From Antedon mediterranea (lineage: Eukaryota > Echinodermata > Crinoidea > Comatulida > Antedonidae), in assembly GCF_964355755.1 (NCBI RefSeq), contig NC_092678.1:12930922-12994921 (forward strand): a stretch of DNA of 64,000 bases. The letters run 5' to 3'. Below the pieces are notes generated by a model. The model saw only the letters and a list, made by a program, of their open reading frames with translations, was not told the origin of the DNA and did no database searches. This document shows, piece after piece, positions 1 to 13,100 of the stretch. Within the stretch, counting starts at the first letter, position 1; each line of letters starts with the position of its first letter. The translations under genes were made by a program, and so were the position numbers.

Positions 1-27
1 TACATTAGACCTTAACTAATGGTAATA

Positions 28-301
28 AACTATCCCCCGCCGGACACCATTCCGGTATTTCTTAGTCGAGGTTTCGGGGATGGAGACAATCAATAATGTG
101 GAAAAAAAAGTAACTAAGCTTAACTATGCTTAACTAAGGTAAAACTATCCCCCGCCGGACACCATCCCGGTATTTCTGAGTCATGGTTTCGGGGCCAGAA
201 TTAAGAATAGAGAGTAAATGAAGCATGCACTAACTTAAGCTACGGTTAAACTATCCTCCGCCGGACACCATCCCGGTATTTCTGAGTCAAGGTTTCGGGG
301 A
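28..301. repeat. Three spaced copies of a ~53-bp GC-rich repeat
   Basis: Copies near 28-81, 142-194 and 247-300 share the core CCGCCGGACACCATCCCGGT and end in GGTTTCGGGG; AT-rich spacers of ~50-60 bp separate them. Lies in a plexin intron. Nature unknown. Confidence 0.75.
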
Positions 302-387
302 AGGAATACATGAATGAATGAATAAGTTAATTAATACCGGATGAGAACAGATGGGCTTTCAGTCGTGATTTAAAAATACTGACTGGC

Positions 388-500
388 TTGCTTTATCAAC
401 GCTTCTATGAATGGATGACTAGTTGGGAGCAGTAACGCTAGAGTACCAAACCCAGTACCGTTTTTTATTACGATCATGCGGAAAATTACCTCACGACGTA
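388..500 (-). repeat. Solo copy of the 'head' of the 960-bp array repeat
   Basis: Diverged copy of the ~150-bp head found at 19983-25460: shares CTTCTATGAATGGATG, ACGCTAG, ACCCAGTACCGTTTT and the ATTACCTCACGAC end. The rest of this intron (501-937) shows nothing recognisable. Confidence 0.7.
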
Positions 501-937
501 AGAAAGCAACGAGCTGCTTTTCATATACAACAAATAGACTTAAAGACATTGCCAATTGCCTACTAATGAACATTATATAACCTAAAATTATCATCACAAT
601 ATTAATTTAGTTATACAGAATTGTAGAATAAACGATTGTCTTGGTTGTAAATTTGTAAATTGAAGTCTTACTATAATATTTTTTGGGGGAAATGATAAAA
701 GCGATAAAATTGGTAAAAAGAAATTAGCAATCACGTTATTTTTTTCGTAGATTTAAAGCTACCAAAGCTGAAATTACCAATGTGCCTGAACAGTTACAAC
801 TTTAAAACGTTGCAAAAGTTAAAAAATAGTTGGTAGCAAAAAACATTAAAGATAAAAAGACAATAATATGCTTACTGTTATCATAATACGTTGTACGTTT
901 GTGAAAGTCTTTCAGTTTTACTGCTGCTGATGTTCAG

Positions 938-1126
938 TCATTGATGAGTCTTCCAAATGACGGTAGGCAACTATACAGACGTTATTCACAAGGTACCTAC
1001 ACAGAAGCAGCAGTATCAGAGGCATTGCTAACAGTTAATGATAAAATACTAACATCAGTCACTACAGAAATTGAAGAGAATCGTACAATAGCATTCATAG
1101 GCACAGGTAATGGACAACTTATTAAG
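938..1126 (+). CDS. Plexin exon 1 in window: late Sema domain
   Basis: Phase 0 to 0, 63 codons, acceptor cag at 935-937, donor AAG|gttagt. Includes NRTIAFIGTGNGQLIK, matching the conserved plexin strand of type TxxFxGTxDGxLxK near the end of the Sema propeller. Confidence 0.92.
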
Positions 1127-4100
1127 GTTAGTAGGCCTACTACGAATTGTTCAATTTGAAATTTTGAAATTGATTATAAAGTTACAGAGATACAAATACA
1201 CTTTTTTATTTCAATATAACAAGTGTCCACAAAGAAATCGCAAAGGGCACGTAAACAAATAATGTATGTCTTTTAAAACTCACTTGGGGACAACAAAGAA
1301 AAAATGAAGTATGATTGTTATGTTTTGTGTATCAGTATTTTCCCTGTCGACTTAATTTATATAAATATGATTACAATTTTGGCATTTCCTTCAGCAAAGA
1401 AAAAAAAACCAACATTCGTCGGATGTGCTGCATCGGATGAACATTCTTTACATGACCTAATTAGGAATAGCTCTTAGCATTCCTACAATAATGAGGCAGG
1501 TCCTAAGTATTGTGAAATAAGTTATTTTCTTCCAATTTGTCAGGCTGAGTTAACAAACAAAACATCATCTAGACCGTATGAAACTATCACCATAGATACA
1601 GGTCAAGAGGTCAGATCAGACACATTTATAGATAAAACATCTTATTATGTAATAGCACTCACAGCAAATAAGGTCAGTTTATTCTAATTTTATGTTATGT
1701 TTATCATAATTTATTTTTAATATTTGATTTTGTTTTATACATAGTATATTTTCCTTGAACATTCATATATAAATATTTGATAAAACAAAAAAAAAAATTT
1801 CCCCGTCTCTTCACAAAGGCCGGGACAATCACCAAAAGAATAAAAAGCAGTAAAACATCCTGAAAATACACGATTTTACATTTATTTTTATTATTTCATG
1901 CTATTTAAAAAATTTACCGAAATGTGCCTTTGCGTGAATTGATAATAAAATAGCTTAATGTTTTTATACTTTTGATTAGTTGGTCAAGCTACAAGTAGCA
2001 AACTGCAGTCAGTTTATCACATGTGATGAGTGTATCAGACCAGGTAAACTAGATGCAGATCCTTATTGTGGATGGTGTACACTACACAAAAAGTAAATAG
2101 AGTTCTTTTTCTTTTCTTTTTCTTTTCTTTTTCAATCCCAAATTATTATTTTGTCTTTTCCTAATGCATTCGACAAATTATTAAGATATTTTTGTTTGTT
2201 TTTTTATTTTTTTTTCTTTTTCAGATATTTTTGCAAACAATTATAATAAATGTTAGAAATTAGGTAACTGTCTAAATGCTAAATTATTTCAGGCTTAATT
2301 ATTTCTTCAATATTTTTATTTTATTTTATATATAGTTTTTTAAACAGTTTAAAACAAATCTTAATACAAATAAAGAATTTATATGTTCTTCAGTGCAGAT
2401 AGCACTTACATTTGTCTTTTTTATTTTAGATGTACCAGATTTAAAGAATGCCAACAGTCTCCCTGGTTGCCAAGCAACAGTGCACAATGCATTGAGATTA
2501 CAAATGTTGAACCACCTTTTATCCCTAAAACTTTTGAAAATATCAGCGTGAGTTGTAAAGAACAATTTATTAAATTGTTTTCTAGGCTTTTAATATTTAA
2601 TAATAAATAACATGCCATTGGCTGGAGAATTTTAGCACTACTAAGGCAGGGGTACTAGTACAAACTATATCTATATTATCGGCACATCTATCTTAGGGTT
2701 CAAGCCTATCCTTAGCCATAGTAATTCTGGACTCAAAACTGGCTGGAGATCCAGTGTACATCTGGCTTGTGATGCTTGTTCAAAAAGGGAATTATCCATT
2801 TATATAATAACAAGTTTTAATATGTATGCAACTTCATAGCTTAAATGTGTTTATTCATAGATTTCTGTAACTGTTGAGCAACTTCCTTCTTTAAACATCA
2901 ACCAAAATTATAATTGTACATTTGGTGACTTTCAATCATCCGCAATAAAAGATGGAGAAACATTGACTTGTAATTCACCACCTTTATCACATGTGCCACA
3001 GATACCAACCAGCCAAGGTGAGTTAAACATTATGCTAATATGCTTTACTTTCTGTTTTATTGTTCTTTATTTAATGTAACTGTAGCAGTGGCTAGTATTT
3101 CACACATGGTATGCATTCTTCTCAGTAGGAGGTGTATACTATTAATAGCTCATGAGGAAATAGGTTTTTGTACACACACCATGGAGTACAGAAATCATGC
3201 ACACGTCACTACTCTACATTGGCAACAAGGGGGATCCCCCAAAGTGACCCTTGTTTTAACCTAGTGATATCTTAGGCTCTGTCTACACTATCAAACTAGA
3301 TTAACAAAACAAATATGGTAGTGATATGCCCAAATATGGTAGTGATATCACATCATCCTCTCCATATATGGGCACATAACATATTTTGGTAGTTATTTGC
3401 ACCAACTATTTAAACCTATCTACCTCGGGAAAAAGTAAGTAATTAAATATTACATTTAGGTTTTTTGTAGAGATTTTTTGTATTTACCCATGAAATGCAT
3501 TTGAAATTAAGGCCTAGGCCTACACATTAGCTAACCTCTAAATAATTTGTTTACAGCTTTTGTAGATGTTATTTTATCAGTTCACTCATCTGTAACTGAT
3601 GTTGATTTTGTTTCCACTGACTTTACATTCTTTGACTGCAGTGCCATTACTTCGTAAGTACTGACTGAATTTTTTTATAAGCATGTGTAAAAAATAAACA
3701 TTTAAAATATTTCAAATTCACTACTTAAACTATCACATTTTTTATTGTAAACACACATTTTCTAAAGATAATAACAAAATAAAAGGATCTAAAATTCAAG
3801 TGACACATTATTTTAAGGAAATAAATGTTTATTTAGTTTCTACTGCACCAGAATGTAAACATAAACTGTAATGTAATGTAAAGTATAGGAATTAAAATAA
3901 AATATTGATAATATTGTTGTAATGGGACAGTTGTAATTGTGTAATACGATACTGTACAAACATGTGTCAGACAGCAGCAACCACGGCTCTTTTGAAAATA
4001 TAATTCATTTGCACCAACAACAAACAACAGTAAATAGCCACAACTGGACAACTCTCAATAATGTAACAAGAAATGTAATGCAACAAAAAAAAACCAACCA

Positions 4101-7100
4101 ATTCTCAAACAATCGCCCTTTACAGTATCCCTATTCCCAATACAATTTATACCATTTTCCAAATTTCCCAATCCTTCCAGACAAAATATCAACAATCTTC
4201 TTATTGCCAAATAAATCCTAGAAACCCCCCTTTCAAATACAATAATATCACAGGATGAATAATTAAACGAATAATAAAGGTCCACAATATCGTTCCTTTT
4301 TGTTTTCTCTCCTACGCTGACACAAAAAAAATTAGAAAAATAAAAACGATTCTGCAACTAAACAACTCCCACGCCTCTGCTCCTGTTTTGCTGGTATTAC
4401 CAATTATAATTCTTCCCAAACTGCAACTATTTTCTTACATATAAATAAATTAAAAAGAAAGTTAAAATGTTTCTTGATGTCGTTCTGTACTGCAATCCGC
4501 TCCCCGACCAATTATTTCTTTCTCCTTTCACGTAAAGTTACTCTTCAATATTTTCAACAATTCTTTAAATTCAATTAATTCTACTATTTCCAACAGTTAT
4601 TTCTTTCTTCAATTTACATACAAAATTTCAATTAATCTTCAGTAATCTCAACAATTAACAGTTCTACATTTAAGTACAGCCTTATAGGATTACTTCCATT
4701 TCACTATGTATTTTACTTTATGTATCTCACTTTATTTACTTTATGCTTCTGCTTTATCACCACAACAATTACTTTCTTCTCCACTGTACGTCTTGTTTCT
4801 CATACCAATGTTCGTTCACCTATCCCTTTCTTGCTTAACATTTCATCCTTCTCCTGTCTCCTCTCATTTTTCATCTCTTCCCAAATTCCCTCAATTATAC
4901 ACATGCCACCACCTTATCTTTCTCCACCAATCAGCAACTCACACACTAACTTAACTCTTATACCTCTTCTCCAATCAGCAACCTCCACACAATCCTTCTC
5001 TGCAACACAAATACTCTGCTTCACTAGCTTCACACAGTAGCTTCCTAAAACAAAAGAAAGGTTCAAATAGTGAAAAACAAAGGGAAAGTAAAAATGGACT
5101 AGCAAAATATATATACAACTTTATGTCACAATTGTGACAACCAGGGGTGGCGCCAGGATCTTTCCGACGCGGGGGCTAAATTCCCCGACGGGAGGGCAAT
5201 GCGAGTGAAGCGAGCATCACTTGGCTGGGGGCCAGGGGGGTGGCAAGGGTCCCTGGTGGGGGTCCAGGTGGGGGAGCCCCCGGAAGCAACACGTTATAGC
5301 GTAATTTGAGGCCGTTTTAATCAGATTTAGGGTAGCCAATTTTTTCAATTTTGTATGGTACATAAATAAAATACTGTGTGAAAAACATATTGCAAGAGGT
5401 CCGGTACGATGACTGTGTAAATCCATTCTTTCAAATTTAAAAATGAAGTTTTTAAAGTTCAATATGTGCCTATCATAGAAAATATACGCGAACGTAAAAC
5501 CTACCCACGGGCCAAGAGGTATATCGTTATAATCGCAGAGACGTAGGCAGGTTGCTGTCTGGGGGTGCGAAAATTGTAAATGCGCGAGATATCCATGGCC
5601 TGGTCTGTAAGAAAATTTTGTAAAATAGAGCTGCTAGGTCCCCGGAAATTGCAATTATACATTGATATAAAACGAAATTACAAGTCTATTATAGAAGAAC
5701 AAGCCCACCGAGGTTGAGATGGAGCTAAGGACATTTAAACAACTAGAGTTGTTAGGTCCCCGGATATTGGATTATAGTATTTCGAAAAAAAGAAACAAAA
5801 TATATAAGGCTCCAGGACCAGCCATACCATTAGTGTTCAGCTGCTAAAAAAATTGTGAAAAATAGACCTGCTAGGTACCTGGAAATTGCATTTATATAGG
5901 CCCATATTGATAAATGAAACGAAATTATAAGTCTACAGAACCAGAGCTAAGAAAATTGTCAAAAATAGAGCTGCTAGGTCCCTGCAAAACATTGAAATAT
6001 GAAACGAAATTATAGGTCCAGCCCACCATGGTTGGGGTGGACCTAAGAACATTCTGAAAAATAGAGTAGAGCTAGGTCCCGGAAATTTAACTTATTATAC
6101 TTCGAAGCATAAAACAAGATATATACCGGTACGTCTCCAGAACCAGCCCTACCATGGATATTTAAAAAAATTGAAAAAATAGAGTTCTAGGTTCAATGCA
6201 CTGACTGTATATTGTACATCGAAATATGAAACAAAATGTACGGTAAGTATACATGACCAGCTCTATAATTGGGGACGGTTGAGCTAAGACAATTTTGAAA
6301 ACTAGAGATGCAGGTCTTCAAAAATTACACCTATACTTTAAAAAAATTCAGACATAGAGGCCTAAACAAGTTACCCTTTTTACCTTTTATTTGGAGGGGA
6401 ATGCATCCACAAGCGTAGCATCTACGGGGGCTCTAGCCCCCTCGTCGGGGAGCCTAGCCCCCCCGTCGGGGAACACGGGTACTTTTTGTTGGGGAATATA
6501 ACATTCAGTAAAAAACGTTCGCGTTCACTTCATATAGCTTCAGCGCCTAGAAAACCACGACGTTCCATTGACCGTGAGAGTACGTCAGAGGGCTATTATG
6601 CACTTTTATGCATTCATTATTGCCAGAGATCTAACTACTAATTGCCAGAGATCTAACTACTAAACAATAGCTAGTACGCACTCGACTGGGTCGAGACGCG
6701 TGATATCATGTTCCATCCAGGGACCAAAATGTGTAATGTAGTTATTTTCCAGGCGATGTTTACCGACGGTTACCGAAGGGAACACGGGTACTTTTTGTCG
6801 GGGAATATAATATACAATAAACAAGAATATTTCTTACAAAAAACGCTGCTCGCTTATTGGTATTGCTAAGGTCCAGTCTGGGGGTCACTTCATCACGCCT
6901 AGATACTTCAAGTATCCTATTACAAACAAAAACTTCAATGGACTGTTTTGATAATAATTCAATGATTATCTGACAGCGAATTATATCATGGGACTCATAA
7001 ATACCAGAATGCTTTGGGATTTGTCATTAGACTCTTTTCTCAGCCGTTTTTGGATTCAACAGGTGGTACCAATAAATTATAGTGGAGTTTCCATTTTAAC

Positions 7101-10100
7101 AAAAATGTCAAAGTGTAGTACTATAAAGCTGCTTGATTTCATCTAATGAATGAGTCATCTCGTGTGACGTAGCGGGCTAGAGCAGCAGCGTGAAAACGTT
7201 CGCGTTCACTTGGTAGCTTCAGCGCCTAGAAAACCGCGACGTCTCATTGACCGTGAGAGTACGTCAGAGTGCTATTATGCAATTTATATGCATTCATTAT
7301 TGCCAGCGATCTAACTTACTACTAAACATTAGCTAGGTACGCACTTGTCTGGCGGAATCCTTTTGTACGAATCGTTCGAGACGCGTGATATCATGTTCCA
7401 TCCAGGGACCAAAATGTGTAATGTAGTTATTTTCCAGGCGAAGTTTACCGACGGTTCGGGTACTTTTTGTCGTGGAATATAATTCGTTCGCGTTCACTTC
7501 GTAGCTTCAGCGCCTAGAAAACTTCGACGTTTCATTGACCGTGAGAGTACGTCAGAGTGATATTATGCACTTTATATGCATTCATTATTGCCAGCGATCT
7601 AACTTACTACTAAACAATAGCTACAAGTACGCACTTGTCTGGCGGTATCCCTTTGTACGAATCGTTCAACGTTGGGTTGTGATATCATGTTCCATCCAGG
7701 GACCAAAATGTGTACTGTAGTTATTTTCCAGGCGAAGTTTACCGACGGTTACGTTGTGTACTGTGTCGACGTACGCTACACTACAGCAAAAACGAATTAT
7801 GTTAATTGTTCGTATGTTCACCAATATTTTAATTTACAAGTAACCTTTTGTACCGTGGGGCACCTAAAATAAATATTTCATCCATTACTAAACAAAAAAA
7901 CATGCCATTTTCGCTTAGCCAACATCTTATTATAGCTAAGTTATTAAATTTTCAATGTCTTGTATGTCATGACTCTCTCACCACTCGGAAGTCGGGTGTC
8001 ACGAAAGCTCAGACCACGAAAGCTCAGACCCCCTAAGACCTAAGATCACGAAAGCTAAGACCCAACACCTAAGATTACAAATACTAAGATATACTACAGC
8101 TTAAAAACAATACTTGTTTATCCATACATAATTTTAAACACAGTAGGTTTCATTTATTACCATAAATATAATTTAATACTACCGAAAAACATAGATAAAC
8201 TCACATTATTTTCGCCCGTTGAGTAAATGTATATTTTTTCTTTACAACAAACAAACTTGTTGTTGGTATATATTTACTCCATTGTGTTGCTTCAGAGGAT
8301 GTTTTTCTTACGCACCTGCCTTTCTTGTATTTTGACTCCAAATTTGTTGACTAACTTTATCCTGAACACCACACTTTAAAATTAGGACTTATAAGTACTT
8401 TCAGAAGGAGAAACACATAATAACATATAAATAAATCCTTTAAATTGATGATTTTACAGATGTGTTTCTTTGTATACTGTAATGACAATGTAACTCCTCG
8501 AGCTCCCCATGCTCAATGTTTTTGTTTCTATGGAGCGCCAAAAGAGCAACAATAATAGTACAAGTATAAAAACAGAAAGAAAACGAAACAAAAAAACTTA
8601 TCATGATTTTTAAATTACAATTTATTTGCCAGTATTTATTTCTTCGTACTTGCATGATTATACTATTATCATAACAATTTTAATTTTACATTGTTCCATC
8701 CACACTGTAGATATGGACTCCACAGAGTTTTCAGCCCTCTATATAATTTTTGCTCTTTTGACGTTCCATAGAAACAAAAACATTGAACATGGCCCATGGG
8801 GTAGGCCTACTGTACTGTAGGCTAGTCATTTTGTGTGCGAGAAAAACGTCTGTAAAATCATCAATTTAAAAATGTATTTGTTACTTTTTATGTGATTCTT
8901 TTTCATGAAAGTGCCAATTCTAAGGTGTGGTATTCAGAATAAAAATGTTGGGAGTTAAAATACAAGGCAGGTGCGAAAGATAAATATTTGTAATCTTAGG
9001 TGTTGGGTCTTAGCTTTCGTGATCTTAGGTCTTAGGGGGTCTGAGCTTTCGTGACACCCCTCGGAACTCCAGATGGTACGCAGGCATACACTTGGGAGGA
9101 ATAAACTTATTTCCCCGACTGAAAAAGGTCTACGCTTGCGTTTTTTAAGCCTCTAGGCCTGATGTTTCCAAAGTATAAAATGCAATTTTTTGAAGACCTG
9201 CAGCTCTAGTTTGAAACATTTTCTTAGCTCAGCCCCAACAATAAAGCTGGTCATATTTCGAAGTACAAGAAGTGCATTTTCCGGGACCTAACATCTCTAT
9301 TTTTCAAACATTTCTTAGCTCAGTCACAACCATGATAGGGACTTATATATTTTGTTTCATGTTTTGAAGTATAATAAGTCCAATTTCCAGGACCTCCAAC
9401 TCTATTTTTCTAAATTTCTTTGAACTTTTATTTTTTAAATTGAAAAATATGGATTGAAACAGTCATCACGCATCGTTTTTTGCACGCAGTATTTTATTTA
9501 TGCATTATAAAAAATGGAAAAAATGGCTACTCTAAATCTGATTAAAATGACCTCAAATGACGCTAGAACGCGTTGCTTCCGGGGCCTTCGCCCCCTGGAC
9601 CCCCACCGGGGGCCCTTGGCGGCCCCTGGCCCCCAGCCTTGTGATGCTCGCTTCGCTCGCATAGCCCCCTCGTCAGGGAATGTAGCCCCCGCGTCGGGAA
9701 GATCCTGGCGCCACCTCTGTATCACGCGTAAACCGCAATGGGCCGGGCCCAATGTTAAACGATTCGTACAAAGGGACACCGCCAGACAAGTGCATACCTC
9801 TTGTTTATTAGATCGCTGGCAATAATGCATGCATAATAAAGTGTAATAGCCCTCCGACGTACTTAACAAAAATGGAACTTCGCGGTTTTCTAGTCGCTGA
9901 AGCTACGAAGTGAACGCGAATGATTTTTACTTTATATTATATTCCCCGACGAAAAGTACTCGCGTTCCCCGACGTGGGGCTAGGCTCCCCGACGAGGGGG
10001 CTACAGCCCTCGTAGCCCCCCCCCCCGCTGGCGCCACCACTGGTGACAACATGTACAAAGCATACGAGATTGGTTCTTTATATTTCAAATATATTTTGGA

Positions 10101-13100
10101 TTGTGAACATAACACATATTTATAGCTCTGAGGGAATTAATAAACAGAATCAAATATTTAAAACCATAATGTGTCAACACTTAATAAGTATTGTTTTATT
10201 CTTCAGTATTTGAAATCAGATATACAATATTTCATTAAAGTTAACCAATAAAACTTAGTTTTAAGACATTTTGCAACAAGGAACTATCAACTTATCAGTT
10301 ATGGGTTGTGTTTAGTTTATTTGTATTACATTAGGCCCTATTTATAATCAAATAAAAGAAAGGTCCCCTTAATCAACTTGAGTTTGTAAGGCAATGAAAT
10401 ACTATTTTTAATCATCTTTATTCTTATAATTTGTAATTATGTTTTGAAAATTAAAATAGTATCAATCAAGCTCTTGAGTTGTTCCAACATTTCTGAAAAA
10501 CAAAATAAATATCTGGTTGCTTATAAAAGCATGCCAACACCTTAGAGCACACTAAGGTTTTCCAACAAATATCCAGAACTTTTGGATTCTTAAGAACATT
10601 GTGATTTTTCCAGCTTAGTTTCTAATTTTAACTGACAGAAAGTTGACTGTATATGTCATAAATCATACTACAGGAAGGAATTTAGTTTAGATTGTAATAG
10701 AAAACTATTTATGTGGCGTATTTACACATTTTTAAAACATAGCTGTTGAGAGACCAAACTTAAGTTGTACGGTACTCAATTATATATTGTATTTGGCCTC
10801 ATCATAAATACTTATTTTGACTAAATTTTCCCAGGGTGATACTCACACCATGTTTAAAAACAGTTACTGGGTTAATTTCGTACCATGTACTGTGAATTAT
10901 TTTCTCCCATTGTTCAAAGTAATATTAACAATATACATCAAAATAGTATACAGTAGACCCCTAGAGGACACTATTGGGATCTAAAAAAATCTCCTTTTTA
11001 AACTTTAGCAAACTGTGATGCGTTTGCACTGGTCATTACCTCAACAAATTACTGTTTACATTTGTGCTCAGAATTGTTAAATAAATACAATAGATCATTA
11101 TGTTAATTCAGTGATTTGAGGCCCAGTCTAGGTGTTCCTTTTGTAAGGGTTGGCCGCAGTGTTAAAACAGTGCCCCTCGTTTGGCAGTAAAATGTCCCCT
11201 GAGGAGTAGAAAAATGATAGTATATGATTTAATAATTATCTTTAATAACATCTTTATATCGTTGACATTACATAAGATAACTAGAGGGTACTCTGAAAGT
11301 ACAAACTTCCGCCTACTGTAAAATTCCCGGCCCCTATGATATTTTATTATTATTATTATTTTTTTATTTCTTTTTTTGTGGACCTTCTTCTTTGACCCTG
11401 ACCCTTTGCGGCCAAATTTGGTGAGAATCGGATAAAAACTGTGGCCTCCAGGCTGTTCCCAGACACACACACACAAAAATACAGGGGTGAAAATATAACC
11501 TCATTGGCGGAGGTAATGATTGGCACTTTGTTATTTGTTGTGCAAAATAAGTAAAAGATATTTTACTTTTTAACAATGTTATTTTGTTTTATTTTCAATA
11601 CTGTAGCTGTTCTGAATGTGCTTCAAGTTTTACTTGTGATTGGTGTGTCTACGACAATAAATGTACCCATAATACATTAACATTGTGCACAGCAGACGAC
11701 AAAATTATTTTTAATGGAAACGTAAGTAATTATGACTTTTTTTCCCTTTTTGTTCTGTATAATCAAATGGAAGCTGAACTTCTATTGCTCACTTTTTAAG
11801 ACAACATGGTATAGGCTAATTGTTTTTGGAAGGGGTTGGGCAAGGTGCGAATGGGTTGCTCAGTATGACACTAATGGAAATTATTAGTATGATGTGGCTG
11901 ATGCATGCCTTGTGTCCTTAGGCAAGATACTTCAATCTATGCAGATGGAATATTGGGTGCGAGGTATAGAACTTAATGGAGTATTCTTTATATTGTAGTG
12001 ATGTTTGTCGGTATTTTACAGTAGTTACCACGGTTCGTATTAACACTAACAGTTTCCATTATATCCTCTACAGTTATCGGTGTGAAAAACAAACAGAAGA
12101 TTATCTATGTAATTATTGCATCCAAAATGTTTAATTATGTTATTGTTATCACTTATAAGCTATTGTTTAAATATGTAGGCAGTATCACCACCAAATGGTT
12201 TTCAAGGTCAAGGGTCATGTCCACAAATTTATCAACCAAATGAGGAACTTATTCATGCAAATATACGGAAAGAAGTCAGAATACCAATTATGAATTTACC
12301 AAATGCTACAAAGGTAAACATTTAAAGTTGATAATTTTATGAATTTTCATAATTTATTTCCTCCATGATAATTTACACTGAAATAAACTGAACTTTAATT
12401 CATTCATTTATTGAAAATTAAAAACCTTTCACTCTCCACAAATAAACTTTTTTTCAACTCTTGAGTTTTACTACTGTATAGTCATGATAATACACTGCAT
12501 GATTTCAACTGACCAATAATGTTATTCCATTCAATGTTTATATTCCATTCAAAATGTGAATGGAAAAGAAGTTTTACCCATTGACAGACTAAGTTATTTA
12601 AACTTTCTTCCTGTTTTATAGCAGGCAATTTGCACTTAAATTCTTTTTATAAAACTTATCAGCTGGTAAAAGTGCACTACTAAAAACTTCAATGAATTTG
12701 TAGATTAAGTACTATATTAATGAAGTTTTGATACTTTTAGTTTGCAATGAATATTGTTAGAGTAAGATGGCCAGACAACAACTAAATCTCAGAAAATCAT
12801 ATATTGGTGTTAACATATACATATAAGCTCAATGCCAGCCGTGAGCGAACAGAGAGCGAACAATAGCACACTGTTCATTAAATACAGAGTTGTTACTTAA
12901 TCACAGGAGGACCATGCAATATGCTAATTAGCCATGGGTCACAATATTATATAAATAACTTAATTATAAAATAATTAAAGGAACTTGAAGCGTAGTAGTG
13001 AGATGTGTGTGAGATTTCCGTCTACTTTAAGGTTCCAGGAATCAATTCCCGCAAGAGATACAGTTGGGTATTAATATAGAATTGTTTAATAGGTAGGAAA

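Larger units (their letters stand above)
5142..10042. mobile_element. 4.9 kb hAT-type DNA transposon, non-autonomous
   Basis: Flanked by a perfect 8-bp target duplication GTGACAAC (5134-5141 and 10043-10050). Terminal inverted repeats are CAGGGGTGGCGCCAGG on the left and CAGTGGTGGCGCCAGC on the right. The 8-bp duplication and CAG-type ends fit the hAT superfamily. Subterminal GC-rich arms are inverted (about 5150-5330 against 9520-9725). The interior is nested repeats with no transposase reading frame, so it would need a helper. Confidence 0.88.

Noticed and set aside
4706-5105. Overlapping frames on both strands in plexin intron 6
   Set aside because: Pyrimidine-rich low-complexity DNA; no homology or splice support.
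9498-9869. 123-codon frame and its partner on the other strand
   Set aside because: GC-rich subterminal arm of the hAT element; open by composition only.
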